12,129 nt of DNA from Hepatocystis sp. ex Piliocolobus tephrosceles (GCA_902459845.2 CABPSV020000621.1:1-12129), one strand, 5' to 3'; shown: positions 1 to 8,546, numbered from the stretch's first letter. The notes: generated by a model not told the origin, from the sequence alone. Program-made: numbers and translations.

Positions 1-50
1 ATAGAATAATAAACAAAAAATAGAATAATAAACAAAAAATAGAATAACAA
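1..50. repeat. 19-bp tandem repeat, about 2.5 copies
   Basis: Units starting at 1, 20 and 39 read atagaataataaacaaaaa; the third is incomplete and diverged. The array is cut by the window edge. It is followed at about 64-84 by a T-rich tract ending in ttttag (81-86), which looks like a splice acceptor, so the repeat could lie in an intron of gene 1. This placement is inference. Confidence 0.6.
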
Positions 51-135
51 AGATGTAATATTATTTATTTTTTTTTTTTCTTTTAGATATGTATTTTATA
101 CTTCTATAACACACATAATATTTACGTTCATCAAA

Positions 136-2260
136 ATGGAATTCTTATTGTTGGAAGAAAAATATAAAAACATTGTGGTTAAAACTTAATTCGGAAATGT
201 TATTTATTCATGTGTGTTTTTTTTTTTTTTTTTTTAAACTTATATGTTGTTGTCTAATTGTTGTAATTATGTGTTCAGTTTATATTTTGTCTAAAAAAAA
301 AAAAAAAAAACACGTTAAAATATTACTTTATTTTAAAAAAATAGCTATTTTTTTTTGTTCCTTTTTTTTTATATTAAAAGGATAAGTCAAACTATGAAAA
401 TATGATTCTTAAGAGAGAAACAGAATGCCTACAAAAAAAAATCAAGGTAATATATATTTTGTTTTTTTTTTACATTTATTACCTAAATGTTTTTAAATAA
501 TATATCATTTAAACAGATATATACATACGCACTTTTTATTACTTGGTGGTTACGTAGAATTTAGAAGATGTTTATATCGAAAAAGAAAATAAAATTATGG
601 AAATATTAGAAGAGAAAGAAGATCTTAAAGATCATATATTCGAAATAGAAAACGAAAATTCCAAACTAAGGGATAATATTGCCAAGCTTAATGAAAGAAT
701 ATTAGTAAACATAAGAAATTGTTAATATATATATGTATATATGTACATACATACATGTAGACATGCACACATACATGCATATTTAAAGGATTTAACAGAT
801 GTGTGTAAAACATACAGACATATGATTAAAACTAGAAACAAAGAATTACAACAAAGTGATATCTTAATTATAGAGAATAAGAACTTAAGAAATATTATTG
901 AAGTACTGCTCCGTAATCTTATATCTTTAATGTGTATATATTTGTATATTCGTATATTTGTTTGTATGTATGTGCACATGTATACATGTACGTACGAACG
1001 TCCGATGTGATACAGTTTGCATGAACTATATTTTGTATCTTCATTTTGACTTTTTTTTTTTTTTTTTTTTTTTCTGTAAGGATATGAAGAACCATAAATT
1101 ATTATTAGAATCGAAGATCACAAAAAAAAATAAAATAATTGATGTGATTAAGGAAAAATACCAAAAAAATATATCAAGGTGATTAAATATTTATTTTCTC
1201 TTTGTTAAAAAAACTTCATTATAATTTTACAGATGTCTATATGCATAAGTTCATGTATCCGTGTTGTACGTATCATTTCTTTTGACCGTCTTCAATATAT
1301 AAAAATCACGTAAACATTTTGCTGTTTTTAGAATATTAGAAAAGTTTAATGAAAAGGATAAATGCATTAACGAGTTTCGAAGTTATGTTATTCACGGTAT
1401 GAGAACATAAAAGAAAAAAAAAAAAAAAAATTCATACAAATTATTGTATTAATATTAGGAATTCATTTTTTTTAACTGCTTTCTTATAATTGCTTTTTTA
1501 TTAATGCATATGCAATGTAAATGGTTTATATACAATGTAAATGGTTCATATGTGATCACTGGCAGAAGCACACATTTATATATACATATGTACATGTTTG
1601 TACATACTTTTTAATTTTTCTTTTTAGAGTTAAACGGTTTTAAGATGGAGCTTCTCCAAGAAACTGATAATACATGTGGTAATAAGAATGTGCAAGATAA
1701 TAAAATTTTAAATATATGTTCTTACTTGGACATGGTAAATTCACATTATAACATATTTTTATACCTTATTTTTATAACATATTTTTATACCATATTTTTA
1801 TAACATATTTTTATACCATATTTTTATAACATATTTTTATAACATATTTTTATACCATATTTTTATACCATATTTTTATACCATATTTTTATAACATATT
1901 TTTATACCATATTTTTATAACATATTTTTATACCATATTTTTATACCATAGTTTACTAATTTTTATTTTAATTTTTTTTTTTGTAAGTCATAAAATATAA
2001 ATGGATATAAAACTGTTACATATATATATATATATATATATATAAAAGAAAAATGCAAGTTTATTCACTCTACATGTAAACATATATACAGAGATATATA
2101 CATATATTAATGTCACCTACTTAAAAAAAAAAAAAAAAACAATGCTCTATTCTCATTTTGACCCAACGCTGTTTTTATTTATTTTTTATTTTTTTATTTT
2201 TTTTTAAATTAGCTAACAGAAAAGATAGAAAAAAACATGATTATACAAGTAATGAAATGA
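136..2260 (+). CDS. Intron-rich coiled-coil protein, function unknown (eight exons reconstructed)
   Basis: Reconstructed exons are 136-177, 381-446, 558-704, 789-902, 1081-1178, 1332-1396, 1628-1734 and 2213-2260. Every junction is GT...AG, phases agree throughout, and the product is 228 residues. Exons encode charged, heptad-like sequence, for example exon 3 with LEDVYIEKENKIMEILEEKE, exon 5 with SKITKKNKIIDVIKEKYQKN and exon 6 with ILEKFNEKDKCINEFRSYVI. Most acceptors follow T-rich tracts; those of exons 3 and 4 do not. The exon 4 donor (GAA then GTACTG at 903) is the least typical; the better-looking GTAATC at 913 breaks the frame. The frame before the ATG at 136 is open back to an acceptor-like ttttag ending at 86, so the gene may start outside the window. 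The final exon is uncertain: in frame it stops at 2258-2260, but another frame runs to 2322. I do not recognise the family; coiled coil suggests a structural or scaffold role, which is inference. Confidence 0.7.
1752..1946. repeat. 13-bp intronic minisatellite, 15 units
   Basis: Fifteen units of catatttttatac or catatttttataa lie head to tail inside the last intron (1735-2212) of the coiled-coil gene; the second unit reads cttattt at its start. The two variants differ at the last base and are interspersed, as expected from unequal exchange or slippage. The same intron holds a TA microsatellite (about 2020-2043). Confidence 0.9.
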
Positions 2261-2322
2261 GAAGTAGGAAGAACATATGTTCGGCAACATTTAATCCTGA
2301 TTATACAAAAAAAAAAAAATAA

Positions 2323-2709
2323 AGTAAAATATTAACATATACATATATGTATACATTTTTTGTACTTGTCCCATGCCTTATCGCTAATTTTTTAATAAAG
2401 TAAAAGTTTATTTGTCAATTTTTTTTTTTCGCTTTGTTACCGAAAATGGGTAAATAAAAGGGACTATTAAAGAGGAGAGTTAACATATATTATATTAACA
2501 TATATATTAATAATATATGTATGTATATATATGCATATATTCCCCTAAATTGGTACGCTTTAAGGACAGTATTAAGCAACAACACGTGTAATAAATAAGT
2601 ATGTCGCGAGTTTATACATATACACATATAAATGTAAACACACATTAAGTTGTTATACCATTAATACATAAAAAAAAAAAAAAAAAAATACATCACTAAA
2701 TAACACGCG
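2323..2709. other. Intergenic region between two plus-strand genes
   Basis: This is 387 bases of A+T-rich sequence with TATATGTATA-type simple sequence (about 2337-2355 and 2490-2540) and an A18 tract (2671-2688) just before the next ATG. It must hold the 3' UTR of the coiled-coil gene and the promoter and 5' UTR of the next gene. I see no RNA gene or convincing open frame. Confidence 0.6.
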
Positions 2710-4440
2710 ATGGATTACTTCTCTTTGTTATACTTAAAAAGACAATACAAAAAAAACGTTTTTTCATTTTTTAAAAATTCTTTTTTTAGTAACTCTGTTG
2801 TTGATCATAAAAACGAAAGTAGCAAGATTTTAGAATGTATAGAACTAAATGATCATAATTATAACACTTTAATAAAAAAAGAAAAGTGCTATTTAATTTA
2901 CGGATATGCTGATTATTCATATAGAAGTTTATCAATATATACAAAATTACTTTCTATCGATTTTCCAAAAAAAATAATTAATAAAGGTGCAGATGATTAT
3001 AAAAAAATACCATTATATAAAGTCAATATAAATAATAATAATTTATTAGTTCAAAACTTTCATATCAAATCTATTCCTTTAATACAATTAAGATATAAAA
3101 ATAAATTAGTGGATGAGTTATCAGGAGATGAGTTAAATAATGAAAAAAATATAAAAAATATATTAAAAAGATGTTATAACAATTATTTCCATTCGTTGCA
3201 AATTGTTGATAATATAAATGACTTTCTAAATAGAGAACATGAACTTTTAAACGATCAAGATATACAAAATGTTGAAAAAAGGGACATTGCTTTGAGGGAA
3301 AATGAGGTTCTATTTGATACACTTATAAATAGGAACGACAGTGACAGCAAAAATATTTACGATAATAAAACCGATATAAATCAAAACTTTGTTCAGAACG
3401 AACTACTAAACAAACTCGAACTAAAATACCAATGTTCCACTTATGTTACTTTTAAAAAACTAGAAATGTTATTAAACGAAGAAAAAGAAAGAAAAAAAAA
3501 ATTATACATGTTGAATGACAATAACGATACATTACAAACACATCACAGTAGTCATGATAATGTAAATCAAACAGACTCATGCGATAAAAATAAAAACACA
3601 ATCTTAATAAAATCCTTTTTAAATGAAATAATTAATAACAATAAAACATACTTAGATATAAACCATCATTATAATAAAATAACAGCACAAGCTTTTCTTT
3701 TTTTATTTGACCAAGAAGAACTATCATCAATCGAAAAAGTATTAACTCTTATAAATTTTGTAAAAAATTATAATGAAAATTGGATAAATACAGAAAATAT
3801 TAAATTTATACATTTTAATGAACCTATTATTGTATTTGATGATTTTAAAAATATACATTTGAAAGGATTTAATAATATTGATCAGTTTTTATCACAAAAA
3901 GAGACAGTAGATGAAGCTGGTTGTCAAGACTCACTACCACACACAATTACACAAGAACATTCAACAGAAATTACAAATTCAGACAATAATAACACAATCT
4001 CAAACACACAAATAAAATATTTAAGTAGATTATATAGAATATTATCAGTAAAGTATTTATTTATTGAAGATTATCCAAAATCATTGCATTATGCATTGTT
4101 GTCATATAAGGACACATTTTTTTTGAATAATATAGATAGTAAAAAATCGAAAGTGTTAATTGAAAATATGATTCTGTACTTAGGTGCATATAACAAATAC
4201 GTAATCAAATTTATCAGTCAATTACAATTATTATTTAATAATAAAATTTTTAAAAAAATTCAATTACCTCATAATAGAACTGTTAAAGGAGGAAGACCAA
4301 TGATAAAGAGAGGAAAGTCAGGGAAATGGTTATGGTTAAGTCCGGATTGGAAACCAAAATGGTTAAAGAAGAAAACGAAGCTAACTTTAGAGGATGAGTG
4401 GAGGTGTGTTCCTGACAAAAATGTCCCTTTTTGGAATTAA
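2710..4440 (+). CDS. Cysteine-less thioredoxin-like protein with a CnoX/YbbN-like helical region
   Basis: Single-exon ORF of 576 residues, opening cgcgATGGATTAC. Residues 1-31 are basic and aromatic without acids after Asp2, compatible with an organelle presequence. Residues about 45-160 read as a thioredoxin fold: a strand YLIYGYADYSYRS, a second strand IPLYKVNINNN, then FHIKSIPLIQLRYKNKLVDELSG with the cis-proline at 123. Where thioredoxins have WCGPC this has YSYRS (70-73 SYRS), so both cysteines are Ser and no dithiol redox chemistry is expected. Residues about 325-355 and 436-515 are helical; the stretch KKSKVLIENMILYLGAYNK...FISQLQLLF (479-509) resembles the C-terminal TPR of bacterial CnoX/YbbN. 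Asn-rich inserts fall at about 263-312 and 400-433. The tail (519-576) is basic with six Trp (540, 542, 547, 551, 564, 575) and unknown to me. A holdase or chaperone role is inference. Confidence 0.9.
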   Translation: MDYFSLLYLKRQYKKNVFSFFKNSFFSNSVVDHKNESSKILECIELNDHNYNTLIKKEKCYLIYGYADYSYRSLSIYTKLLSIDFPKKIINKGADDYKKIPLYKVNINNNNLLVQNFHIKSIPLIQLRYKNKLVDELSGDELNNEKNIKNILKRCYNNYFHSLQIVDNINDFLNREHELLNDQDIQNVEKRDIALRENEVLFDTLINRNDSDSKNIYDNKTDINQNFVQNELLNKLELKYQCSTYVTFKKLEMLLNEEKERKKKLYMLNDNNDTLQTHHSSHDNVNQTDSCDKNKNTILIKSFLNEIINNNKTYLDINHHYNKITAQAFLFLFDQEELSSIEKVLTLINFVKNYNENWINTENIKFIHFNEPIIVFDDFKNIHLKGFNNIDQFLSQKETVDEAGCQDSLPHTITQEHSTEITNSDNNNTISNTQIKYLSRLYRILSVKYLFIEDYPKSLHYALLSYKDTFFLNNIDSKKSKVLIENMILYLGAYNKYVIKFISQLQLLFNNKIFKKIQLPHNRTVKGGRPMIKRGKSGKWLWLSPDWKPKWLKKKTKLTLEDEWRCVPDKNVPFWN

Positions 4441-4948
4441 AATAAAAAAATAAGCAAATAAAAACATAAAAACTGATAAAAATAATTAAGGTTAAGTTGT
4501 ATGAAATGAAATCATAATCGATCTTAACATTTTTTTTTTTTTTTTTTGTTTTATTTTATGCCCATAGTTGGTCTATGTTTTATTCCTTAATTTTTTTTTT
4601 TTTTTTTTTTTTTTAAAACTAATGAGCATCTCAAGCTTATACTTGTTTGAACTTACACTCGTATAATAAGAACAAGTGCATACATACACATAAATATTAA
4701 AATATTTAACATATTTATATATTAAATAAATAGCAGTTCGAAGAGTTTGTAATTGAATTTATCTGCATTTGTGCTTGTATGTATATATATATATATATAC
4801 GACTATTAATGTATAGCTATACAAAAAAAGTAGACAAACATATAAAACACAAAAATTAACAGGTATGTAAATAGATAAACAAAACTGTTTACAAAAACAA
4901 AATTCACAAAATAAAGATAAAATTTAATGTTATTAAAACTATGGGAAC

Positions 4949-4999
<51 letters not shown>

Positions 5000-5010
5000 C
5001 ATAATATAAA
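4441..5010. other. Convergent intergenic region with T and A tracts
   Basis: This lies between the stop of the thioredoxin-like gene and the 3' repeat of the minus-strand coiled-coil gene. It contains T17 and T22 tracts (4531-4547 and about 4592-4614), a TA microsatellite (about 4782-4799) and an A47 tract (4951-4997). Both flanking genes must end their 3' UTRs here. No coding or RNA feature is visible. Confidence 0.6.
4951..4997. repeat. A47 homopolymer
   Basis: An uninterrupted run of 47 A on the plus strand, 13 bases before the 10-bp minisatellite. It is one of three tracts of 47-48 A in the window (also 8547-8594 and 10677-10723). Confidence 0.95.
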
Positions 5011-5127
5011 TTTGGTTAGTTTTGGCTAGTTTTGGCTAGTTTTAGCTAGTTTTGGCTAGTTTTGGCTAGTTTTAGCTAGTTTTGGCTAGTTTTAGCTAGT
5101 TTTGGCTAGTTTTGGCTAGTTTTAGCT
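5011..5127. repeat. 10-bp minisatellite that supplies the stop codon of the adjacent gene
   Basis: Eleven consecutive 10-bp units (tttggctagt, with tttagctagt and one tttggttagt variant) plus a partial twelfth. The minus-strand coiled-coil gene reads into the array and stops at 5106-5108. Because the unit is not a multiple of three, all three frames are sampled every 30 bases and any frame entering meets TAG within three units. Confidence 0.95.
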
Positions 5128-6575
5128 TTATTTGTTTTAGCTGTCGTAGCTGGTCCCATTTTGCCATGGGTAACCTTTTTACCATTTTTATCAATTTTTT
5201 TAACATCAGTAGGATTTTCCTCATTAATTGTATTATTTTCAAAGTTGTTGTCATGATTATTATCATCCGAAAAATTGTGAGTAATGTTATTGTAGCATTG
5301 CACATCATTAGCGTCCAGTTTTTTATTTTTATTTGTTTTAATCATTGTTATATCAGCTTTTGGTGCATTTTTAAGTATTTCAAAAGCATGTTTTGCTTTT
5401 TCCATATGTATATTATTTAAATATAATTCTTTTTTTAAATTATGTAATGCGTTAAAATCATTTTGTGCAGTTTTTTCATATAACATTTCTTTAAATTGCA
5501 TATTCGTATGTGCTTTCCTATTATTTGCAACTTCAATAAGGTATGCATTTTGCCTATTAACTTCATTTTCCCTTATTTGTTTTTCTAATTCATTCATAAA
5601 AATATCTTTTTTATTTGATACATCAATAACATTTTCCAAATTAGTACACATCAGTTTTAATTCACTTTGTAATTCTTTATTTCGTGCTTCAAACTGACTA
5701 ATTAAAACTTCATTACGTACTATGTCACTTTTCAACAACACATTTTGTGCGTCTTTTTCTTGTATAATCGATTGCAAATAGTTAGATTGTTTTTTTAAAA
5801 TATTTACATCAGATATAAGTTTATCAACCATTTCTTTATTTATTGTTTGTTCATTTTTATATAATTTTTTTAATTTAGATAAATCCTTTTCACTTTTTTG
5901 TAACATACTTTCCATATATCCTATCCTCATATCGCGTGAAACAATTGATTCCATATATTCTAAAGTGTCTTTCCTTAATTCGCTTAACGTTTTAAATGTA
6001 TTTTCATATTTAAAATTAATATTTTTATTATCTTCTTTTAATTCTTCTAATTCTTTTTCTAATTTTACAATAATCGACTTTAAAGAATATATATCATTCG
6101 TGTCTAAATTAGTTTTTATTGCTTTAGAGTTTTTTTTTTTTTTTTTTTTATTATTCCTATCTGTAGTATCGTCACTTATCTCTTCGTCGTTGTTAGTTAA
6201 ATTCGATTCATCATAGAAACTTTCTCCGTACAAACAGTTAAGATCATTTTTTTGTTTATCAAGTTGGCTTATTTTGTTTATGTTATTACTGTTGTTGTCT
6301 CTATTATCGTTCCTATTTTGAAATTGATTTTGCTTTTTTTTCTCATTTGTATTTAACTCTATTTTTCCCTTATCCTTTTCTTTATGCAAATATTTAAAAA
6401 CATCATGCATATCACTTAAACTATGGTTCGTTTTTATATTACGTAAATAATCATTTTCATTATCAATCAAACCTATTTCGTTTTCTAACTTTGATAATAC
6501 TTTATTTCTCACAATCAAATTAGATTTTAAGTTCCTTTTTTCTGTTTCTATTTTGTTTAAATGTTTTAATGTTTC
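5106..6575 (-). CDS. Large coiled-coil protein, function unknown; 5' end unresolved
   Basis: An open frame runs from 6578 down to TAG at 5106-5108, with in-frame TAA at 6581-6579. The first in-frame ATG is at 6410-6408 (434 residues from there), yet the 55 or so codons upstream are clearly coiled-coil-like (for example KETLKHLNKIETEKRNLKSN), so an upstream exon is likely; an AG at 6577-6576 is a possible acceptor but lacks a T-rich tract. From 6410 the protein has an Asn/Lys-rich segment, a Lys run coded by a 20-base homopolymer (6130-6149), then roughly 240 residues of continuous coiled coil from about 6085 to 5370, an Asn/Asp-rich linker and a basic tail (VKKIDKNGKKVTHGKMGP) ending in AKTSQN from the minisatellite. 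No catalytic motif, signal peptide or membrane segment is visible, and I do not recognise the family. Coiled coil suggests cytoskeletal or scaffold use, which is inference. Confidence 0.8.
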   Translation of the reverse strand, partial: ETLKHLNKIETEKRNLKSNLIVRNKVLSKLENEIGLIDNENDYLRNIKTNHSLSDMHDVFKYLHKEKDKGKIELNTNEKKKQNQFQNRNDNRDNNSNNINKISQLDKQKNDLNCLYGESFYDESNLTNNDEEISDDTTDRNNKKKKKKNSKAIKTNLDTNDIYSLKSIIVKLEKELEELKEDNKNINFKYENTFKTLSELRKDTLEYMESIVSRDMRIGYMESMLQKSEKDLSKLKKLYKNEQTINKEMVDKLISDVNILKKQSNYLQSIIQEKDAQNVLLKSDIVRNEVLISQFEARNKELQSELKLMCTNLENVIDVSNKKDIFMNELEKQIRENEVNRQNAYLIEVANNRKAHTNMQFKEMLYEKTAQNDFNALHNLKKELYLNNIHMEKAKHAFEILKNAPKADITMIKTNKNKKLDANDVQCYNNITHNFSDDNNHDNNFENNTINEENPTDVKKIDKNGKKVTHGKMGPATTAKTNKAKTSQN

Positions 6576-6830
6576 CTTTTATTTTATTTTTTTTTTATGT
6601 TTTTCATAAAAGACATCGCGTTTTGCAATTAGTTAAAATTACGACATAAAAATGATATTTTAAAATGTTCGTTACGTTATTTTTGTAAGTTCGTGTCTTT
6701 TATTTTTTTTATTTTTTTTGAAAATGCAGAAGCATGTGCAAAAAATGAAATTATAAATGTTATAAAAAAAATATTTTTAAATTTAGAATTATATAACGAT
6801 AACAAATACAAAACTAATAAAGTTAAAAAA

Positions 6831-7104
6831 TTAGAAAAACTAAAAAATTAGAAAAACTAAAAAATTAGAAAAACTAAAAAATTAGAAAAGCTAAAAAATT
6901 AGAAAAGCTAAAAAAACTAAAAAACTAAAATAAAACTAAATAAAAAATTTAGATAACTAAAAAAACTAAAAAAACTAAAAAAGCTAAAAAAACTAAAAAA
7001 GCTAAAAAAATAAGCAAACTAAAAATAAGCAAAATATGCAAAATAGGCAAAATAGGCAAAATAGGCAAAATAGGCAAAAAAAGCAAAATAAACAAAATAA
7101 ACAA
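6831..7104. repeat. Nested A-rich tandem repeats (17-bp, then about 9-bp units)
   Basis: Five 17-bp units (ttagaaaaactaaaaaa, starting at 6831, 6848, 6865, 6882 and 6899) grade into irregular aaaaaacta/aaaaaagct units, then into 9-bp aaaataggc-type units from about 7030 to 7104. This looks like one array that has decayed or changed unit along its length. Confidence 0.85.
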
Positions 7105-7336
7105 AACTCTACAATAATAGGCATAATTTAGGCAATCTTTTTTTTTTTTACAGTATAAAGAGGGGTATAAACCTTAAAAAAAAAAAAATAAATTGCATCG
7201 AAAGAGAAAAAAGTAAAATCTCTTTTTTTTATTTACATGTATATGTGTGTATTTTATGGTATGTAAAAAAGCATACTTCATATACATATACATACATACA
7301 CACACATATTTGTACTTAAATATTTGACACAAAGTG

Positions 7337-7338
<2 letters not shown>

Positions 7339-7376
<38 letters not shown>
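7339..7376. repeat. (AT)19 microsatellite
   Basis: Nineteen uninterrupted AT dinucleotides, 24 bases from the stop codon of the small basic ORF at 7401. Confidence 0.95.
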
Positions 7377-7379
<3 letters not shown>

Positions 7380-7400
7380 ATAGACGATGTATAATAATTT

Positions 7401-7526
7401 TTATGCTTTATTTTTTTTCTCTTTGGGCTTCTTCTTTTTTTTCTTCACCTTAAAACTTTCGATGTTTTTTTTTTCCCTGCGTAACTTTTTTTTCTTAAAT
7501 TGATATGGTTGAAATGGTTTCTTCAT
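7401..7526 (-). CDS. Possible small basic protein, 41 residues
   Basis: A complete ATG-to-TAA frame on the minus strand: ATG at 7526-7524 in AAAATG context, TAA at 7403-7401, with an in-frame stop just upstream of the ATG. The protein starts MKKPFQPYQFKKKKLRREKK and ends in a Lys-rich tail around KPKEKKNKA (33-41). About half the residues are Lys or Arg, against only three Glu and no Asp, as in nucleolar or RNA-binding tails. In its favour: it lies on the A-rich strand as Plasmodium exons do, and includes Pro, Gln, Arg and Ser codons not explained by poly-A alone. Against: it is short, sits in low-complexity DNA and matches no family I know. It could also be the last exon of a longer gene, though no acceptor lies close upstream. 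Confidence 0.4.
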   Translation of the reverse strand: MKKPFQPYQFKKKKLRREKKNIESFKVKKKKKKPKEKKNKA

Positions 7527-7529
7527 TTT

Positions 7530-8541
7530 ATTTTATTTTTTTTTTTTTTTACGTGCTTGTACATTATAAATACTTTTTTTTTAGAACAGAGTGGGGTATT
7601 TTTAAAAATTATAAATTTTTAAAAGTTAAATTACTACAATTCCCTACACTGTATAATATTGTACAAATAGTGTTAATCCATAATAGTGCTCTTTTATTTC
7701 TTTCTTTTATTTTAACATTTTTTTTATCTTATTTTTTATCTTATTTTATATGCTTTTTTTTATGCTTTTTCTTATGTCACTTTCTGTTTTTCCTTGTATG
7801 CGAGCCTTCATATTACCGATTGTGCGTTTTCTTATTATATTCTTTATATTATATTATGTACGCATCTTCATTTTCTTACTTACGTTGGTTTATATGTTTT
7901 TTTTTTCATTATTTTTTTTTCTCTGTTTTGTCTTTATATTCTTCGTGTTTCTCGCTATATCAACAGTTATTTTTTTATTTCAAATATCGACATTCCATGC
8001 TTATGAAATCCATTTTCCATTTGCGTCTACAATATTTTTTTCTTTCCAGCTCGCTCCCCTTACTTTACGTATCTCTTTAGATGTTAAAGCACACTTTGAG
8101 TAAGAGCAAAACTCTTGCTTATTTTTGCTTTTTATATGATGTTTATCTAATGTCAATATCAATTCCTGTTCAAATTGACAACATATTTTTTTTTATTATT
8201 TATTAATTTATTTATTTATTTATTTTTTTTTTTATTTATTTATTTTTTTTTTTTTATTTATTTATTTTTTTTTTTATTTATTTATTTTTTTTTTTTTTAT
8301 TAATTTATTCATTCATTTATTTATTTTTATTAATTTAAATTCGAGCTACAATTCAAGCTACAATTCAAGCTTAAATTGAAACTTAAAATATGTACATTAT
8401 TAATATGTAAATTATTATTAAAATTTATTATATTATTAAAATTTAAATTATCGAAGCTTAATTTATTATTAAAACTTAAATTATTATTAAAATTTTGTAT
8501 AGTTTATTTTTAATTAAACACAGATTTAAATTCGGGGAGTT

Positions 8542-8546
<5 letters not shown>
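7530..8546. other. T-rich intergenic region, no supported gene
   Basis: The plus strand is strongly T-rich from 7530 to about 8100, with several overlapping frames open at once because TTT-rich DNA lacks stops; their products are Phe/Leu/Tyr strings. From about 8187 to 8332 there is tttattta-type simple sequence with T9-T12 runs, and 8340-8515 is A/T sequence with recurring attattaaaattta. It lies between the minus-strand genes and the FACT gene, so it probably holds promoter and 5' UTR sequence. Confidence 0.5.

Larger units (their letters stand above)
6579..7400. other. Upstream region of the coiled-coil gene; A-rich low complexity
   Basis: Contains the likely 5' region of the minus-strand coiled-coil gene, a plus-strand 43-codon open frame at 6720-6851 that may be chance, tandem repeats (6831-7104) and a TA microsatellite (7339-7376). 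No upstream exon of the coiled-coil gene could be placed with confidence. Confidence 0.45.

Noticed and set aside
173..385. 70-residue plus-strand frame with long Phe and Lys runs
   Set aside because: It is intron 1 of the coiled-coil gene, consisting mainly of T16 and A18 homopolymers.
722..1010. Opposing open frames in the 741-1010 region, including the extension MCIYLYIRIFVCMYVHMYTC
   Set aside because: The real coding part is exon 4 (789-902); the flanking sequence is TATATGTACATA-type simple sequence belonging to introns.
6688..6835. Minus-strand frame with a signal-peptide-like stretch (FFITFIISFFAHASAFS)
   Set aside because: It is the codon-aligned complement of the plus-strand frame at 6720-6851, has no in-frame ATG, and its hydrophobicity follows from T-richness.
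7505..8103. Open frames of 191, 117 and 70 residues on the plus strand rich in Phe, Leu, Tyr and Ser
   Set aside because: Overlapping frames are open together in strongly T-rich DNA, which lacks stops; products are hydrophobic strings without a motif, and the strand is T-rich whereas exons here are A-rich.
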